Below are positions 47,883 through 61,617 of a DNA stretch of 64,000 nt, piece by piece. This DNA comes from Seriola aureovittata (Eukaryota > Chordata > Actinopteri > Carangiformes > Carangidae), in NCBI RefSeq assembly GCF_021018895.1, contig NC_079379.1, forward strand, positions 20,306,776-20,370,775. The letters are read 5' to 3'. A model generated the notes under the pieces. It was not told the DNA's origin, made no database searches, and worked only from the letters and a program-made list of their open reading frames with translations. The position numbers and the translations under genes were made by a program. Positions within the stretch are counted from its first letter, which is position 1. Each line of letters starts with the position of its first letter.

Positions 47883-49350
47883 TTATTGTCCTTTTCCTTT
47901 TTTTGCTTTACTTTACTATGATGTTTTTTAGGCATTTTTATGTCTTACTGCACTATGTTATTGCATGCCTTACCATATTATGACCTTTTTATGACCTTTT
48001 ATGCCTTAATATACTGTAATGTTTTTTTGACGTTTTATGCCATACTATACTATGATGTTTTTTGACATTTTTAAGCCTTACTTTACTATGTTGTTTTAGT
48101 CCTCACCAAACTATAACGTTTATATGGCCATTTATGCCATACTATACTATGATGTTTTTTAGACGTTTTATGCCATACTATACTATGACATTTTCTGACA
48201 TTATTATGCCATACTATAAATGTGATGTGTTCTGACATTTTTCAGCCTTACTTTATTATGTTATTTTATTCCTCACCAAACAATGATGTTTTTATGGCCT
48301 TTTATGCCATACTATACTATGATGTTTTTTTGACGTTTTACGTCAGACTATACTGTGTAGTTTTACCCCTTATCATACTATGACATTTTTATGACCTTTT
48401 ATGCCTTAATATGCTGTGATATTTTTTTGATGTTTTATGCCATACTATACTATGATGTTTTTTGACATTTTTATGCCCTACTATACTATGACGTTTTTGG
48501 CATTTTTAAGCCTTACTTTATGATTCTGTTTTATTCCTCACCATACTATGACATTTTATGACCTTTATGCCTTAATATGCTGTGATATTTTTTTTGATGT
48601 TTTATGCCATTCTATGCTATGACGTTTTTTTGACATTTTACGTCAGACTATACTGTGTAGTTTTACCCCTTATCATACTATGACGTTTTTATGACCTTTT
48701 ATGCCTTAATATGTTGTGATATTTTTTTGATGTTTTATGCCATACTATACTATGATGTTTTTGACATTTTTAAGCCGTACTTTACGATTCTGTTTTATTC
48801 CTCACCATACTATGACGTTTTTATGACCTTTTATGCCTTAATATGCTGTGATATTTTTTTTTATGTTTTATGCCATACTATACTATGACGTTTTTTGACA
48901 TTTTTATGCCATACTATACTATGATGTTTTTTGACATTTTTAAGCCTTACTTTACGATTATGTTTTATTCCTCACCATACTATGATGTTTTTATGACCTT
49001 CTATGCATTAATATACTATGAGGTTTTTTTGACATTTTACGCCATACTATACTATGACTTTTTTTTTACATTTTTACGCCATACTATACTATGATGTTTT
49101 TTGACATTTTTAAGCCTTACATTACGATTCTGTTTTATTCCTCACAAAACAATGATGTTTTTATGGCCTTTTATGCCTTAATATACTATGAGGTTTTTTG
49201 ACGTTTTACGCCATACTATACTATGACGTTTTTTGACATTTTTATGCCATACTATACTATGACGTTTTTTGACATTTTTAAGCCTTACTTTACTATGTTG
49301 TTTTATTCCTCACCAAAAAATATTGTTTTTATGGCCTTAATTTACTATGA

Positions 49351-49543
49351 TTTTTTTTTTTTTTTGGGGGCTTTTGTGCCTTTATTGGAGAGAGAGAGAC
49401 AGGAAATGGGGAGGCAGAGAAATGGGGAATGACATGCAGCAAAGGCCGTCCGATGCGGGACTTAAACCGGGGCCAACTGCAGCGAGGACTGTAGCCTCTA
49501 CACATGGGGCGCCTGCTTAGACCACTACGCCACACGACGCCCC
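49351..49543 (-). mobile_element. tRNA-derived SINE in array, copy 2
   Basis: Same element with GCAGCAAAGG and CACATGGGGCGCC on the + strand. Flanked by ACTATGA on both sides, consistent with a target-site duplication within a monomer. B box reads GGTTTAAGTCC. Confidence 0.87.
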
Positions 49544-52417
49544 ACTATGATGTTTTTTTTACATTTTATGCCATACTATACTATGACGTTTTTTGACACT
49601 TTTATGCCGCAGTATACTATGATGTTTTTTGACATTTTTAAGCCTTACTTTACGATTCTGTTTCATTCCTCAGGGGAGCAGCTGCTATTGGGGGACATTA
49701 TCATATAGCCGTCAGAAGTTGGCGGTGACATTTTTAGGACCTTTTATGCCTTAATATGCTGTGATATTTTTTTTGATGTTTTATGCCATACTATACATAG
49801 TATATGTTTTTTGACATTTTTATGCCGTACTATATTATGACGTTTTTTGACATTTTAAGCCTTACTTTACGATTCTGTTTCATTCCTCACCATACTATGA
49901 CATTTTTATGACCTTTTGTGCCTTAATATACTATGAGGTTTTTTGACATTTTACGCCATACTATACTATGATGTTTTTTGACATTTTTAAGCCATACTAT
50001 ACTATGATGTTTTTTGACATTTTTAAGCCTTACATTACGATTCTGTTTTATTCCTCACAAAACAATGATGTTTTTATCTCCTTTTATGCCTTAAAATGCT
50101 GTGATATTTTTTTGATGTTTTATGCCATACTATACTATGATGTTTTTTGACATTTTTATGCTGTACTATAATATAACGTTTTTTGACATTTTTCAGCCTT
50201 ACTTTATTATGTTGTTTTATTCCTCACCAAACAATGATGTTTTTATGGCCTTTTATGCCATACTATACTATGATGTTTTTTTGACGTTTTACGTCAGACT
50301 ATACAGTGTAGTTTTACCCCTTATCATACTATGACGTTTTTATGACCTTTTATGCCTTAATATGCTGTGATATTTTTTTGATGTTTTATGCCATACTATA
50401 CTATGACGTTTTTTGACATTTTTATGCCCTATTATACTATGACGTTTTTGACATTTTTAAGCCTTACTTTATGATTCTGTTTTATTCCTCACCATACTAT
50501 GATGTTTTTATGACATTTTTATGCCTTAATATACTATGATGTTTTTTTGACGTTTTACGCCATACTATACTATGACGTTTTTTGACATTTTTATGCCCTA
50601 CTATACTATGACATTTTTGACATTTTTAAGCCTTACTTTACGATTATGTTTTATTCCTCACCATACTATGACGTTTTTATGACCTTTTATGCCTTAATAT
50701 ACTATGACGTTTTTTGACATTTTTATGCCCTACTATACTATGACGTTTTTGACATTTTTAAGCCTCACTTTACGATTATGTTTTATTCCTCACCATACTA
50801 TGACGTTTTTATGACCTTTTATGCCTTAATATACTATGATGTTTTTTTGACGTTTTACGCCATACTATACTATGACGTTTTTTGACATTTTTAAGCCTTA
50901 CTTTACTATGTTGTTTTATTCCTCACCAAACAATGATCTTTTTATGGCCTTTTATGCCTTAATTTACTATGATGTTTTTTTTTACGTTTTATGCCATACT
51001 ATACTATGACGTTTTTTGACATTTTTAAGCCTTACTTTACGATTCTGTTTTATTCCTCACAAAACAATGATGTTTTTATGGCCTTTTATGCCTTAATATA
51101 CTTTGAGGTTTTTTGACATTTTTAAGCCTTACTTTACATTATCTCCTTTTATGCCTTAAAATGCTGTGATATTTTTTTGATGTTTTATGCCATACTATAC
51201 TATGATATTTTTTGACATTTTTATGCTGTACTATAATATAACGTTTTTTGAAATTTTTCAGCCTTACTTTATTATGTTGTTTTATTCCTCACCAAACAAT
51301 GATGTTTTTATGGCCTTTTATGCCATACTATACTATGATGTTTTTTTGACGTTTTACGTCAGACTATACAGTGTAGTTTTACCCCTTATCATACTATGAC
51401 GTTTTTATGACCTTTTATGCCTTAATATGCTGTGATATTTTTTTGATGTTTTATGCCATACTATACTATGACGTTTTTTGACATTTTTATGCCCTACTAT
51501 ACTATGACGTTTTTGACATTTTTAAGCCTTACTTTACGATTATGTTTTATTCCTCACCATACTATGACGTTTTTATGACCTTTTATGCCTTAATATGCTG
51601 TGATATTTTTTTGATGTTTTATGCCATACTATACTATGACGTTTTTTGACATTTTTATGCCGTACTATACTATGACATTTTTAAGCCTTACTTTATGATT
51701 CTGTTTTATTCCTCACCATACTATGACGTTTTTATGACATTTTTATGCCTTAATATACTATGACGTTTTTTGACATTTTTATGCCCTACTATACTATGAC
51801 GTTTTTGACATTTTTAAGCCTTACTTTACGATTATGTTTTATTCCTCACCGTACTATGATGTTTTTATGACCTTTTATGCCTTAATATACTATGATGTTT
51901 TTTTGACGTTTTACGCCATACTATACTATGACGTTTTTTGACATTTTTACGCCATACTATACTATGATGTTTTTTGACATTTTTAAGCCTTACATTACGA
52001 TTCTGTTTTATTCCTCACAAAACAATGATGTTTTTATGGCCTTTTATGCCTTATTATACTATGATGTTTTTTGACGTTTTACGCCATACTATACTATGAC
52101 TTTTTTTGACATTTTTATGCCGTACTATACTATGACGTTTTTTGACATTTTTAAGCCTTACTTTACGATTCTGTTTCATTCCTCACCATACTATGACGTT
52201 TTTATGACCTTTTATGCCTTAATATACTATGGTGTTTTTTGACATTTTTAAGCCTTACTTTACTATGTTGTTTTATTCCTCACCAAACAATGATGTTTTT
52301 ATGGCCTTTTATGCCATACTATACTATGACATTTTTTGACATTTTTAAGCCTTACTTTACTATGTTGTTTTATTTCTCACCAAAAAATATTGTTTTTATG
52401 GCCTTAATTTACTATGA

Positions 52418-52614
52418 TTTTTTATTTTTTTTTTTGGGGGGCTTTTGTGCCTTTATTGGAGAGAGAGAGACAGGAAATGGGGAGGCAGAGAAATGGGGAA
52501 TGACATGCAGAAAAGGCCGTCCGATGCGGGACTTAAACCGGGGCCAACTGCAGCGAGGACTGTAGCCTCTACACATTGGGCGCCTGCTTAGACCACTACG
52601 CCACACGACGCCCC
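52418..52614 (-). mobile_element. tRNA-derived SINE in array, copy 3
   Basis: Carries the derived GCAGAAAAGG and CACATTGGGCGCC variants. Same flanks ACTATGA. Confidence 0.87.
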
Positions 52615-53034
52615 ACTATGATGTTTTTTTTACATTTTATGCCATACTATACTATGACGTTTTTTGACACTTTTAAGCCTTACTTTACAATTCTGTTTCA
52701 TTCCTCACCATACTATGACATTTTTATGACCTTTTATGCCTTAATATGCTGTGATATTTTTTTGATGTTTTATGTGACGTGTTCTGACATTTTTAGGCCT
52801 TACTTTACGATGTTGTTTTATTCTTCACCATACTATGATGTTTTTATGACCTTTTATGCCTTAATATACGATAACGTTTTTTTGATGTTTTACGCCATAC
52901 TATACTATGACGTTTTTTGACATTTTTATGCCATACTATATTATGATGTTTTTTGACATTTTTAAGCCTTACTTTACTATGTTGTTTTATTTCTCACCAA
53001 AAAATATTGTTTTTATGGCCTTAATTTACTATGA

Positions 53035-53230
53035 TTTTTTATTTTTTTTTTGGGGGGCTTTTGTGCCTTTATTGGAGAGAGAGAGACAGGAAATGGGGAG
53101 GCAGAGAAATGGGGAATGACATGCAGAAAAGGCCGTCCGATGCGGGACTTAAACCGGGGCCAACTGCAGCGAGGACTGTAGCCTCTACACATTGGGCGCC
53201 TGCTTAGACCACTACGCCACACGACGCCCC
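53035..53230 (-). mobile_element. tRNA-derived SINE in array, copy 4
   Basis: Near-identical to copy 3, only 617 bp further on, including the same interrupted T-run (TTTTTTATTTTTT). This points to a recent local duplication. Confidence 0.87.
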
Positions 53231-54983
53231 ACTATGATGTTTTTTTTACATTTTATGCCATACTATACTATGACGTTTTTTGACACTTTTAAGCCTTACT
53301 TTACAATTCTGTTTCATTCCTCACCATACTATGACATTTTTATGACCTTTTATGCCTTAATATACTATGAGGTTTTTTGACGCTTTATGCCATACTATAC
53401 TATGACGTTTTTTGACATTTTTAAGCCTTAATTCACGTTTCTGTTTCATTCCTCACCATACTATGACGTTTTTATGACCTTTTATGCCTTAATATACTAT
53501 GAGGTTTTTTGACGCTTTATGCCATACTATACTATGATGTTTTTTGACATTTTTAAGCCTTACTTTACGATTCTGTTTTATTCCTCACCAAACAATGATG
53601 TTTTTATGGCCTTTTATGCCATACTATACTATGATGTTTTTTTGACGTTTTACGTCAGACTATACTGTGTAGTTTTACCCCTTATCATACTATGACGTTT
53701 TTATGACCTCTTATGCCTTAATATGCTGTGATATTTTTTTGATGTTTTATGCCATACTATACTATGACGTTTTTTTGACATTTTTATGCCATACTATGCT
53801 ATGATGTTTTTTGACATTTATAAGCCTTACTTTACTATTCTGTTTCATTCCTCACCATACTATGACGTTTTTATGACCTTTTGTGCCTTAATATACTATG
53901 AGGTTTTTTGACATTTTTACGCCATACTATAACTATGACGTTTTTTGACATTTATATGCCATACTATACTACGGCATTTTTTGACATTTTTAAGCCTTAC
54001 TTTACATTATGACCTTTTATGCCTTAATATGCTGTGATATTTTTTGATGTTTTAGGCCATACTATAGTATGATGTTTTTTGACATTTTTAAGCCTTACTT
54101 TACTATGTTGTTTTATTCTTCACCAAACAATGATGTTTTTATGGCCTTTTATGCCTTAATTTACTATGATGACTTTTTGACGTTTTATGCCATACTATAC
54201 TATGACGTTTTTTGACATTTTTATGCCGTACTATACTATGACATTTTTAAGCCTTACTTTATGATTCTGTTTTATTCCTCACCATACTATGACGTTTTTA
54301 TGACATTTTTATGCCTTAATATACTATGACGTTTTTTGACATTTTTATGCCCTACTATACTATGACGTTTTTGACATTTTTAAGCCTTACTTTACGATTA
54401 TGTTTTATTCCTCACCGTACTATGATGTTTTTATGACCTTTTATGCCTTAATATACTATGATGTTTTTTTGACGTTTTACGCCATACTATACTATGACGT
54501 TTTTTGACATTTTTACGCCATACTATACTATGATGTTTTTTGACATTTTTAAGCCTTACATTACGATTCTGTTTTATTCCTCACAAAACAATGATGTTTT
54601 TATGGCCTTTTATGCCTTATTATACTATGATGTTTTTTGACGTTTTACGCCATACTATACTATGACTTTTTTTGACATTTTTATGCCGTACTATACTATG
54701 ACGTTTTTTGACATTTTTAAGCCTTACTTTACGATTCTGTTTCATTCCTCACCATACTATGACGTTTTTATGACCTTTTATGCCTTAATATACTATGGTG
54801 TTTTTTGACATTTTTAAGCCTTACTTTACTATGTTGTTTTATTCCTCACCAAACAATGATGTTTTTATGGCCTTTTATGCCATACTATACTATGACATTT
54901 TTTGACATTTTTAAGCCTTACTTTACTATGTTGTTTTATTTCTCACCAAAAAATATTGTTTTTATGGCCTTAATTTACTATGA

Positions 54984-55181
54984 TTTTTTATTTTTTTTTT
55001 TTGGGGGGCTTTTGTGCCTTTATTGGAGAGAGAGAGACAGGAAATGGGGAGGCAGAGAAATGGGGAATGACATGCAGAAAAGGCCGTCCGACGCGGGACT
55101 TAAACCGGGGCCAACTGCAGCGAGGACTGTAGCCTCTACACATTGGGCGCCTGCTTAGACCACTACGCCACACGACGCCCC
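54984..55181 (-). mobile_element. tRNA-derived SINE in array, copy 5
   Basis: Derived variants as copies 3-4. Private change CCGACGCGGG, and a TCTATGATG right flank instead of ACTATGATG. Confidence 0.87.
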
Positions 55182-55967
55182 TCTATGATGTTTTTTTTAC
55201 ATTTTATGCCATACTATACTATGACGTTTTTTGACACTTTTAAGCCTTACTTTACAATTCTGTTTCATTCCTCACCATACTATGACATTTTTATGACCTT
55301 TTATGCCTTAATATGCTGTGATATTTTTTTGATGTTTTATGCCATACTATACTATGACGTTTTTTGACATTTTTATGCCGTACTATACTATGACATTTTT
55401 AAGCCTTACTTTATGATTCTGTTTTATTCCTCACCATACTATGACGTTTTTATGACATTTTTATGCCTTAATATACTATGACGTTTTTTGACATTTTTAC
55501 GCCATACTATACTATGATGTTTTTTGACATTTTTAAGCCTTACATTACGATTCTGTTTTATTCCTCACAAAACAATGATGTTTTTATGGCCTTTTATGCC
55601 TTATTATACTATGATGTTTTTTGACGTTTTACGCCATACTATACTATGACTTTTTTTGACATTTTTATGCCGTACTATACTATGACGTTTTTTGACATTT
55701 TTAAGCCTTACTTTACGATTCTGTTTCATTCCTCACCATACTATGACGTTTTTATGACCTTTTATGCCTTAATATACTATGGTGTTTTTTGACATTTTTA
55801 AGCCTTACTTTACTATGTTGTTTTATTCCTCACCAAACAATGATGTTTTTATGGCCTTTTATGCCATACTATACTATGACATTTTTTGACATTTTTAAGC
55901 CTTACTTTACTATGTTGTTTTATTTCTCACCAAAAAATATTGTTTTTATGGCCTTAATTTACTATGA

Positions 55968-56163
55968 TTTTTTTTTTTTTTTTTGGGGGGCTTTTGTGCC
56001 TTTATTGGAGAGAGAGAGACAGGAAATGGGGAGGCAGAGAAATGGGGAATGACATGCAGAAAAGGCCGTCCGATGCGGGACTTAAACCGGGGCCAACTGC
56101 AGCGAGGACTGTAGCCTCTACACATTGGGCGCCTGCTTAGACCACTACGCCACACGACGCCCC
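55968..56163 (-). mobile_element. tRNA-derived SINE in array, copy 6
   Basis: 984 bp after copy 5 with the same upstream block. Derived GCAGAAAAGG form and an uninterrupted T-run. Confidence 0.87.
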
Positions 56164-58207
56164 ACTATGATGTTTTTTGACATTTTTATGCCATACTATA
56201 CTATGACGTTTTTTGACACTTTTAAGCCTTACTTTACAATTCTGTTTCATTCCTCACCATACTATGACATTTTTATGACCTTTTATGCCTTAATATGCTG
56301 TGATATTTTTTTGATGTTTTATGTGACGTGTTCTGACATTTTTAGGCCTTACTTTACAATGTTGTTTTATTCTTCACCATACTATGATGTTTTTATGACC
56401 TTTTATGCCTTAATATACGATAACGTTTTTTTGATGTTTTACGCCATACTATACTATGTTTTTTTGACGTTTTTATGCCGTACTATACTATGATGTTTTT
56501 TGACATTTTTAAGCCTTACATTACGATTCTGTTTTATTCCTCACAAAACAATGATGTTTTTATCTCCTTTTATGCCTTAAAATGCTGTGATATTTTTTTG
56601 ATGTTTTATGCCATACTATACTATGATGTTTTTTGACATTTTTAAGCCTTAATTCACGTTTCTGTTTCATTCCTCACCATACTATGACGTTTTTATGACC
56701 TTTTATGCCTTAATATACTATGAGGTTTTTTGACGCTTTATGCCATACTATACTATGATGTTTTTTTGACATTTTTAAGCCTTACTTTATTATGTTGTTT
56801 TATTCCTCACCAAACAATGATGTTTTTATGGCCTTTTATGCCATACTATACTATGATGTTTTTTTGACGTTTTACGTCGGACTATACTGTGTAGTTTTAC
56901 CCCTCACCATACTATGACGTTTTTATGACCTTTTATGCCTTAATATGCTGTGATATTTTTTTGATGTTTTATGCCATACTATACTATGACGTTTTTTGAC
57001 ATTTTTATGCCATACTATGCTATGATGTTTTTTGACATTTATAAGCCTTACTTTACTATTCTGTTTCATTCCTCACCATACTATGACGTTTTTATGACCT
57101 TTTGTGCCTTAATATACTATGAGGTTTTTTGACATTTTTACGCCATACTATAACTATGACGTTTTTTGACATTTATATGCCATACTATACTACGGCATTT
57201 TTTGACATTTTTAAGCCTTACTTTACATTATGACCTTTTATGCCTTAATATGCTGTGATATTTTTTTGATGTTTTATGCCATACTATAGTATGATGTTTT
57301 TTGACATTTTTAAGCCTTACTTTACTATGTTGTTTTATTCTTCACCAAACAATGATGTTTTTATGGCCTTTTATGCCTTAATTTACTATGATGACTTTTT
57401 GACGTTTTTATGCCATACTATACTATGACGTTTTTTGACATTTTTATGCCGTACTATACTATGACATTTTTAAGCCTTACTTTATGATTCTGTTTTATTC
57501 CTCACCATACTATGACGTTTTTATGACATTTTTATGCCTTAATATACTATGACGTTTTTTGACATTTTTATGCCCTACTATACTATGACGTTTTTGACAT
57601 TTTTAAGCCTTACTTTACGATTATGTTTTATTCCTCACCGTACTATGATGTTTTTATGACCTTTTATGCCTTAATATACTATGATGTTTTTTTGACGTTT
57701 TACGCCATACTATAACTATGACGTTTTTTGACATTTTTACGCCATACTATACTATGATGTTTTTTGACATTTTTAAGCCTTACATTACGATTCTGTTTTA
57801 TTCCTCACAAAACAATGATGTTTTTATGGCCTTTTATGCCTTATTATACTATGATGTTTTTTGACGTTTTACGCCATACTATACTATGACTTTTTTTGAC
57901 ATTTTTATGCCGTACTATACTATGACGTTTTTTGACATTTTTAAGCCTTACTTTACGATTCTGTTTCATTCCTCACCATACTATGACGTTTTTATGACCT
58001 TTTATGCCTTAATATACTATGGTGTTTTTTGACATTTTTAAGCCTTACTTTACTATGTTGTTTTATTCCTCACCAAACAATGATGTTTTTATGGCCTTTT
58101 ATGCCATACTATACTATGACATTTTTTGACATTTTTAAGCCTTACTTTACTATGTTGTTTTATTCCTCACCAAAAAATATTGTTTTTATGGCCTTAATTT
58201 ACTATGA

Positions 58208-58405
58208 TTTTTTTTTTTTTTTTCTTTGGGGGCTTTTGTGCCTTTATTGGAGAGAGAGAGACAGGAAATGGGGAGGCAGAGAAATGGGGAATGACATGCA
58301 GCAAAGGCCGTCCGATGCGGGACTTAAACCGGGGCCAACTGCAGCGAGGACTGTAGCCTCTACACATTGGGCGCCTGCTTAGACCACTACGCCACACGAC
58401 GCCCC
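58208..58405 (-). mobile_element. tRNA-derived SINE in array, copy 7
   Basis: Keeps the ancestral-looking GCAGCAAAGG but has the derived CACATTGGGCGCC. It is therefore intermediate between copy 2 and the other core copies. Confidence 0.87.
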
Positions 58406-61400
58406 ACTATGATGTTTTTTTTACATTTTATGCCATACTATACTATGACGTTTTTTGACACTTTTAAGCCTTACTTTACAATTCTGTTTCATTCCTCACC
58501 ATACTATGACATTTTTATGACCTTTTATGCCTTAATATGCTGTGATATTTTTTTGATGTTTTATGTGACGTGTTCTGACATTTTTAGGCCTTACTTTACG
58601 ATGTTGTTTTATTCTTCACCATACTATGATGTTTTTATGACCTTTTATGCCTTAATATACGATAACGTTTTTTTGATGTTTTACGCCATACTATACTATG
58701 ACGTTTTTTGACATTTTTATGCCATACTATATTATGATGTTTTTTGACATTTTTAAGCCTTGCTTTATTATGTTGTTTTATTCCTCACCAAACAATGATG
58801 TTTTTATGGCCTTTTATGCCATACTATACTATGTTTTTTTGACGTTTTTATGCCGTACTATACTATGATGTTTTTTGACATTTTTAAGCCTTACATTACG
58901 ATTCTGTTTTATTCCTCACAAAACAATGATGTTTTTATCTCCTTTTATGCCTTAAAATGCTGTGATATTTTTTTGATGTTTTATGCCATACTATACTATG
59001 ATGTTTTTTGACATTTTTAAGCCTTAATTCACGTTTCTGTTTCATTCCTCACCATACTATGACGTTTTTATGACCTTTTATGCCTTAATATACTATGAGG
59101 TTTTTTGACGCTTTATGCCATACTATACTATGATGTTTTTTGACATTTTTAAGCCTTACTTTACGATTCTGTTTTATTCCTCACCAAACAATGATGTTTT
59201 TATGGCCTTTTATGCCATGATATACTATGATGTTTTTTTTGACGTTTTACGTCAGACTATACTGTGTAGTTTTACCCCTTATCATACTATGACGTTTTTA
59301 TGACCTCTTATGCCTTAATATGCTGTGATATTTTTTTGATGTTTTATGCCATACTATACTATGACGTTTTTTTGACATTTTTATGCCATACTATGCTATG
59401 ATGTTTTTTGACATTTATAAGCCTTACTTTACGATTCTGTTTCCTTCCTCACCATACTATGACGTTTTTATGACCTTTTGTGCCTTAATATACTATGAGG
59501 TTTTTTGACATTTTACGCCATACTATAACTATGACGTTTTTTGACATTTATATGCCATACTATACTATGGCATTTTTTGACATTTTTAAGCCTTACTTTA
59601 CATTATGACCTTTTATGCCTTAATATGCTGTGATATTTTTTTGATGTTTTATGCCATACTATACTATGATGTTTTTTGACATTTTTAAGCCTTACTTTAC
59701 TATGTTGTTTTATTCTTCACCAAACAATGATGTTTTTATGGCCTTTTATGCCTTAATTACTATGATGACTTTTTGACGTTTTACGCCATACTATACTATG
59801 AAGTTTTTTTTTACATTTTTAAGCCTTACTTTACGATTATGTTTTATTCCTCACCATACTATGACGTTTTTATGACCTTTTATGGCTTAATATACTATGA
59901 TGTTTTTTTGACGTTTTATGCCATACTATACTATGACTTTTTTTTGACATTTTCATGCCGTACTAAACTATGAAGTTTTTTGACATTTTTAAGCCTTACT
60001 TTACGATTCTGTTTTATTCCTCACCAAACAATGATGTTTTTATGGCCTTTTATGCCATGATATACTATGATGTTTTTTTTGACGTTTTACGTCAGACTAT
60101 ACTGTGTAGTTTTACCCCTTATCATACTATGACGTTTTTATGACCTCTTATGCCTTAATATGCTGTGATATTTTTTTGATGTTTTATGCCATACTATACT
60201 ATGACGTTTTTTTGACATTTTTATGCCATACTATGCTATGATGTTTTTTGACATTTATAAGCCTTACTTTACTATTCTGTTTCATTCCTCACCATACTAT
60301 GACGTTTTTATGACCTTTTGTGCCTTAATATACTATGAGGTTTTTTGACATTTTACGCCATACTATAACTATGACGTTTTTTGACATTTATATGCCATAC
60401 TATACTACGGCATTTTTTGACATTTTTAAGCCTTACTTTACATTATGACCTTTTATGCCTTAATATGCTGTGATATTTTTTGATGTTTTAGGCCATACTA
60501 TAGTATGATGTTTTTTGACATTTTTAAGCCTTACTTTACTATGTTGTTTTATTCTTCACCAAACAATGATGTTTTTATGGCCTTTTATGCCTTAATTTAC
60601 TATGATGACTTTTTGACGTTTTATGCCATACTATACTATGACGTTTTTTGACATTTTTATGCCGTACTATACTATGACATTTTTAAGCCTTACTTTATGA
60701 TTCTGTTTTATTCCTCACCATACTATGACGTTTTTATGACATTTTTATGCCTTAATATACTATGACGTTTTTTGACATTTTTATGCCCTACTATACTATG
60801 ACGTTTTTGACATTTTTAAGCCTTACTTTACGATTATGTTTTATTCCTCACCGTACTATGATGTTTTTATGACCTTTTATGCCTTAATTTACTATGATGT
60901 TTTTTTGACGTTTTACGCCATACTATACTATGACGTTTTTTGACATTTTATGCCATACTATACTATGATGTTTTTTTGACATTTTTAAGCCTTACATTAC
61001 GATTCTGTTTTATTCCTCACAAAACAATGATGTTTTTATGGCCTTTTATGCCTTATTATACTATGATGTTTTTTTGACGTTTTACGCCATACTATACTAT
61101 GACTTTTTTTTGACATTTTTATGCCGTACTATACTATGACGTTTTTTGACATTTTTAAGCCTTACTTTACGATTCTGTTTCATTCCTCACCATACTATGA
61201 CGTTTTTTGACATTTTTATGCCTTACTATACTATGATGTTTTTTTGACATTTTTAAGCCTTACTTTACTATGTTGTTTTATTCCTCACCAAACAATGATG
61301 TTTTTATGGCCTTTTATGCCATACTATACTATGACATTTTTTGACATTTTTAAGCCTTACTTTACTATGTTGTTTTATTTCTCACCAAAAAATATTGTTT

Positions 61401-61422
61401 TTATGGCCTTAATTTACTATGA

Positions 61423-61617
61423 TTTTTTTTTTTTTTTTGGGGGGCTTTTGTGCCTTTATTGGAGAGAGAGAGACAGGAAATGGGGAGGCAGAGAAATGGG
61501 GAATGACATGCAGAAAAGGCCGTCCGATGCGGGACTTAAACCGGGGCCAACTGCAGCGAGGACTGTAGCCTCTACACATTGGGCGCCTGCTTAGACCACT
61601 ACGCCACACGACGCCCC
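61423..61617 (-). mobile_element. tRNA-derived SINE in array, copy 8
   Basis: Derived GCAGAAAAGG and CACATTGGGCGCC form. 3215 bp after copy 7, matching the ~3.22 kb higher-order spacing. Confidence 0.87.

Noticed and set aside
46009..61609. Minus-strand frames (MWRSGLSRRPMCRGYSPRC...) repeated eight times
   Set aside because: These are translations of the tRNA-derived SINE copies. The start of the frame covers the tRNA-like head, so they are not protein genes.
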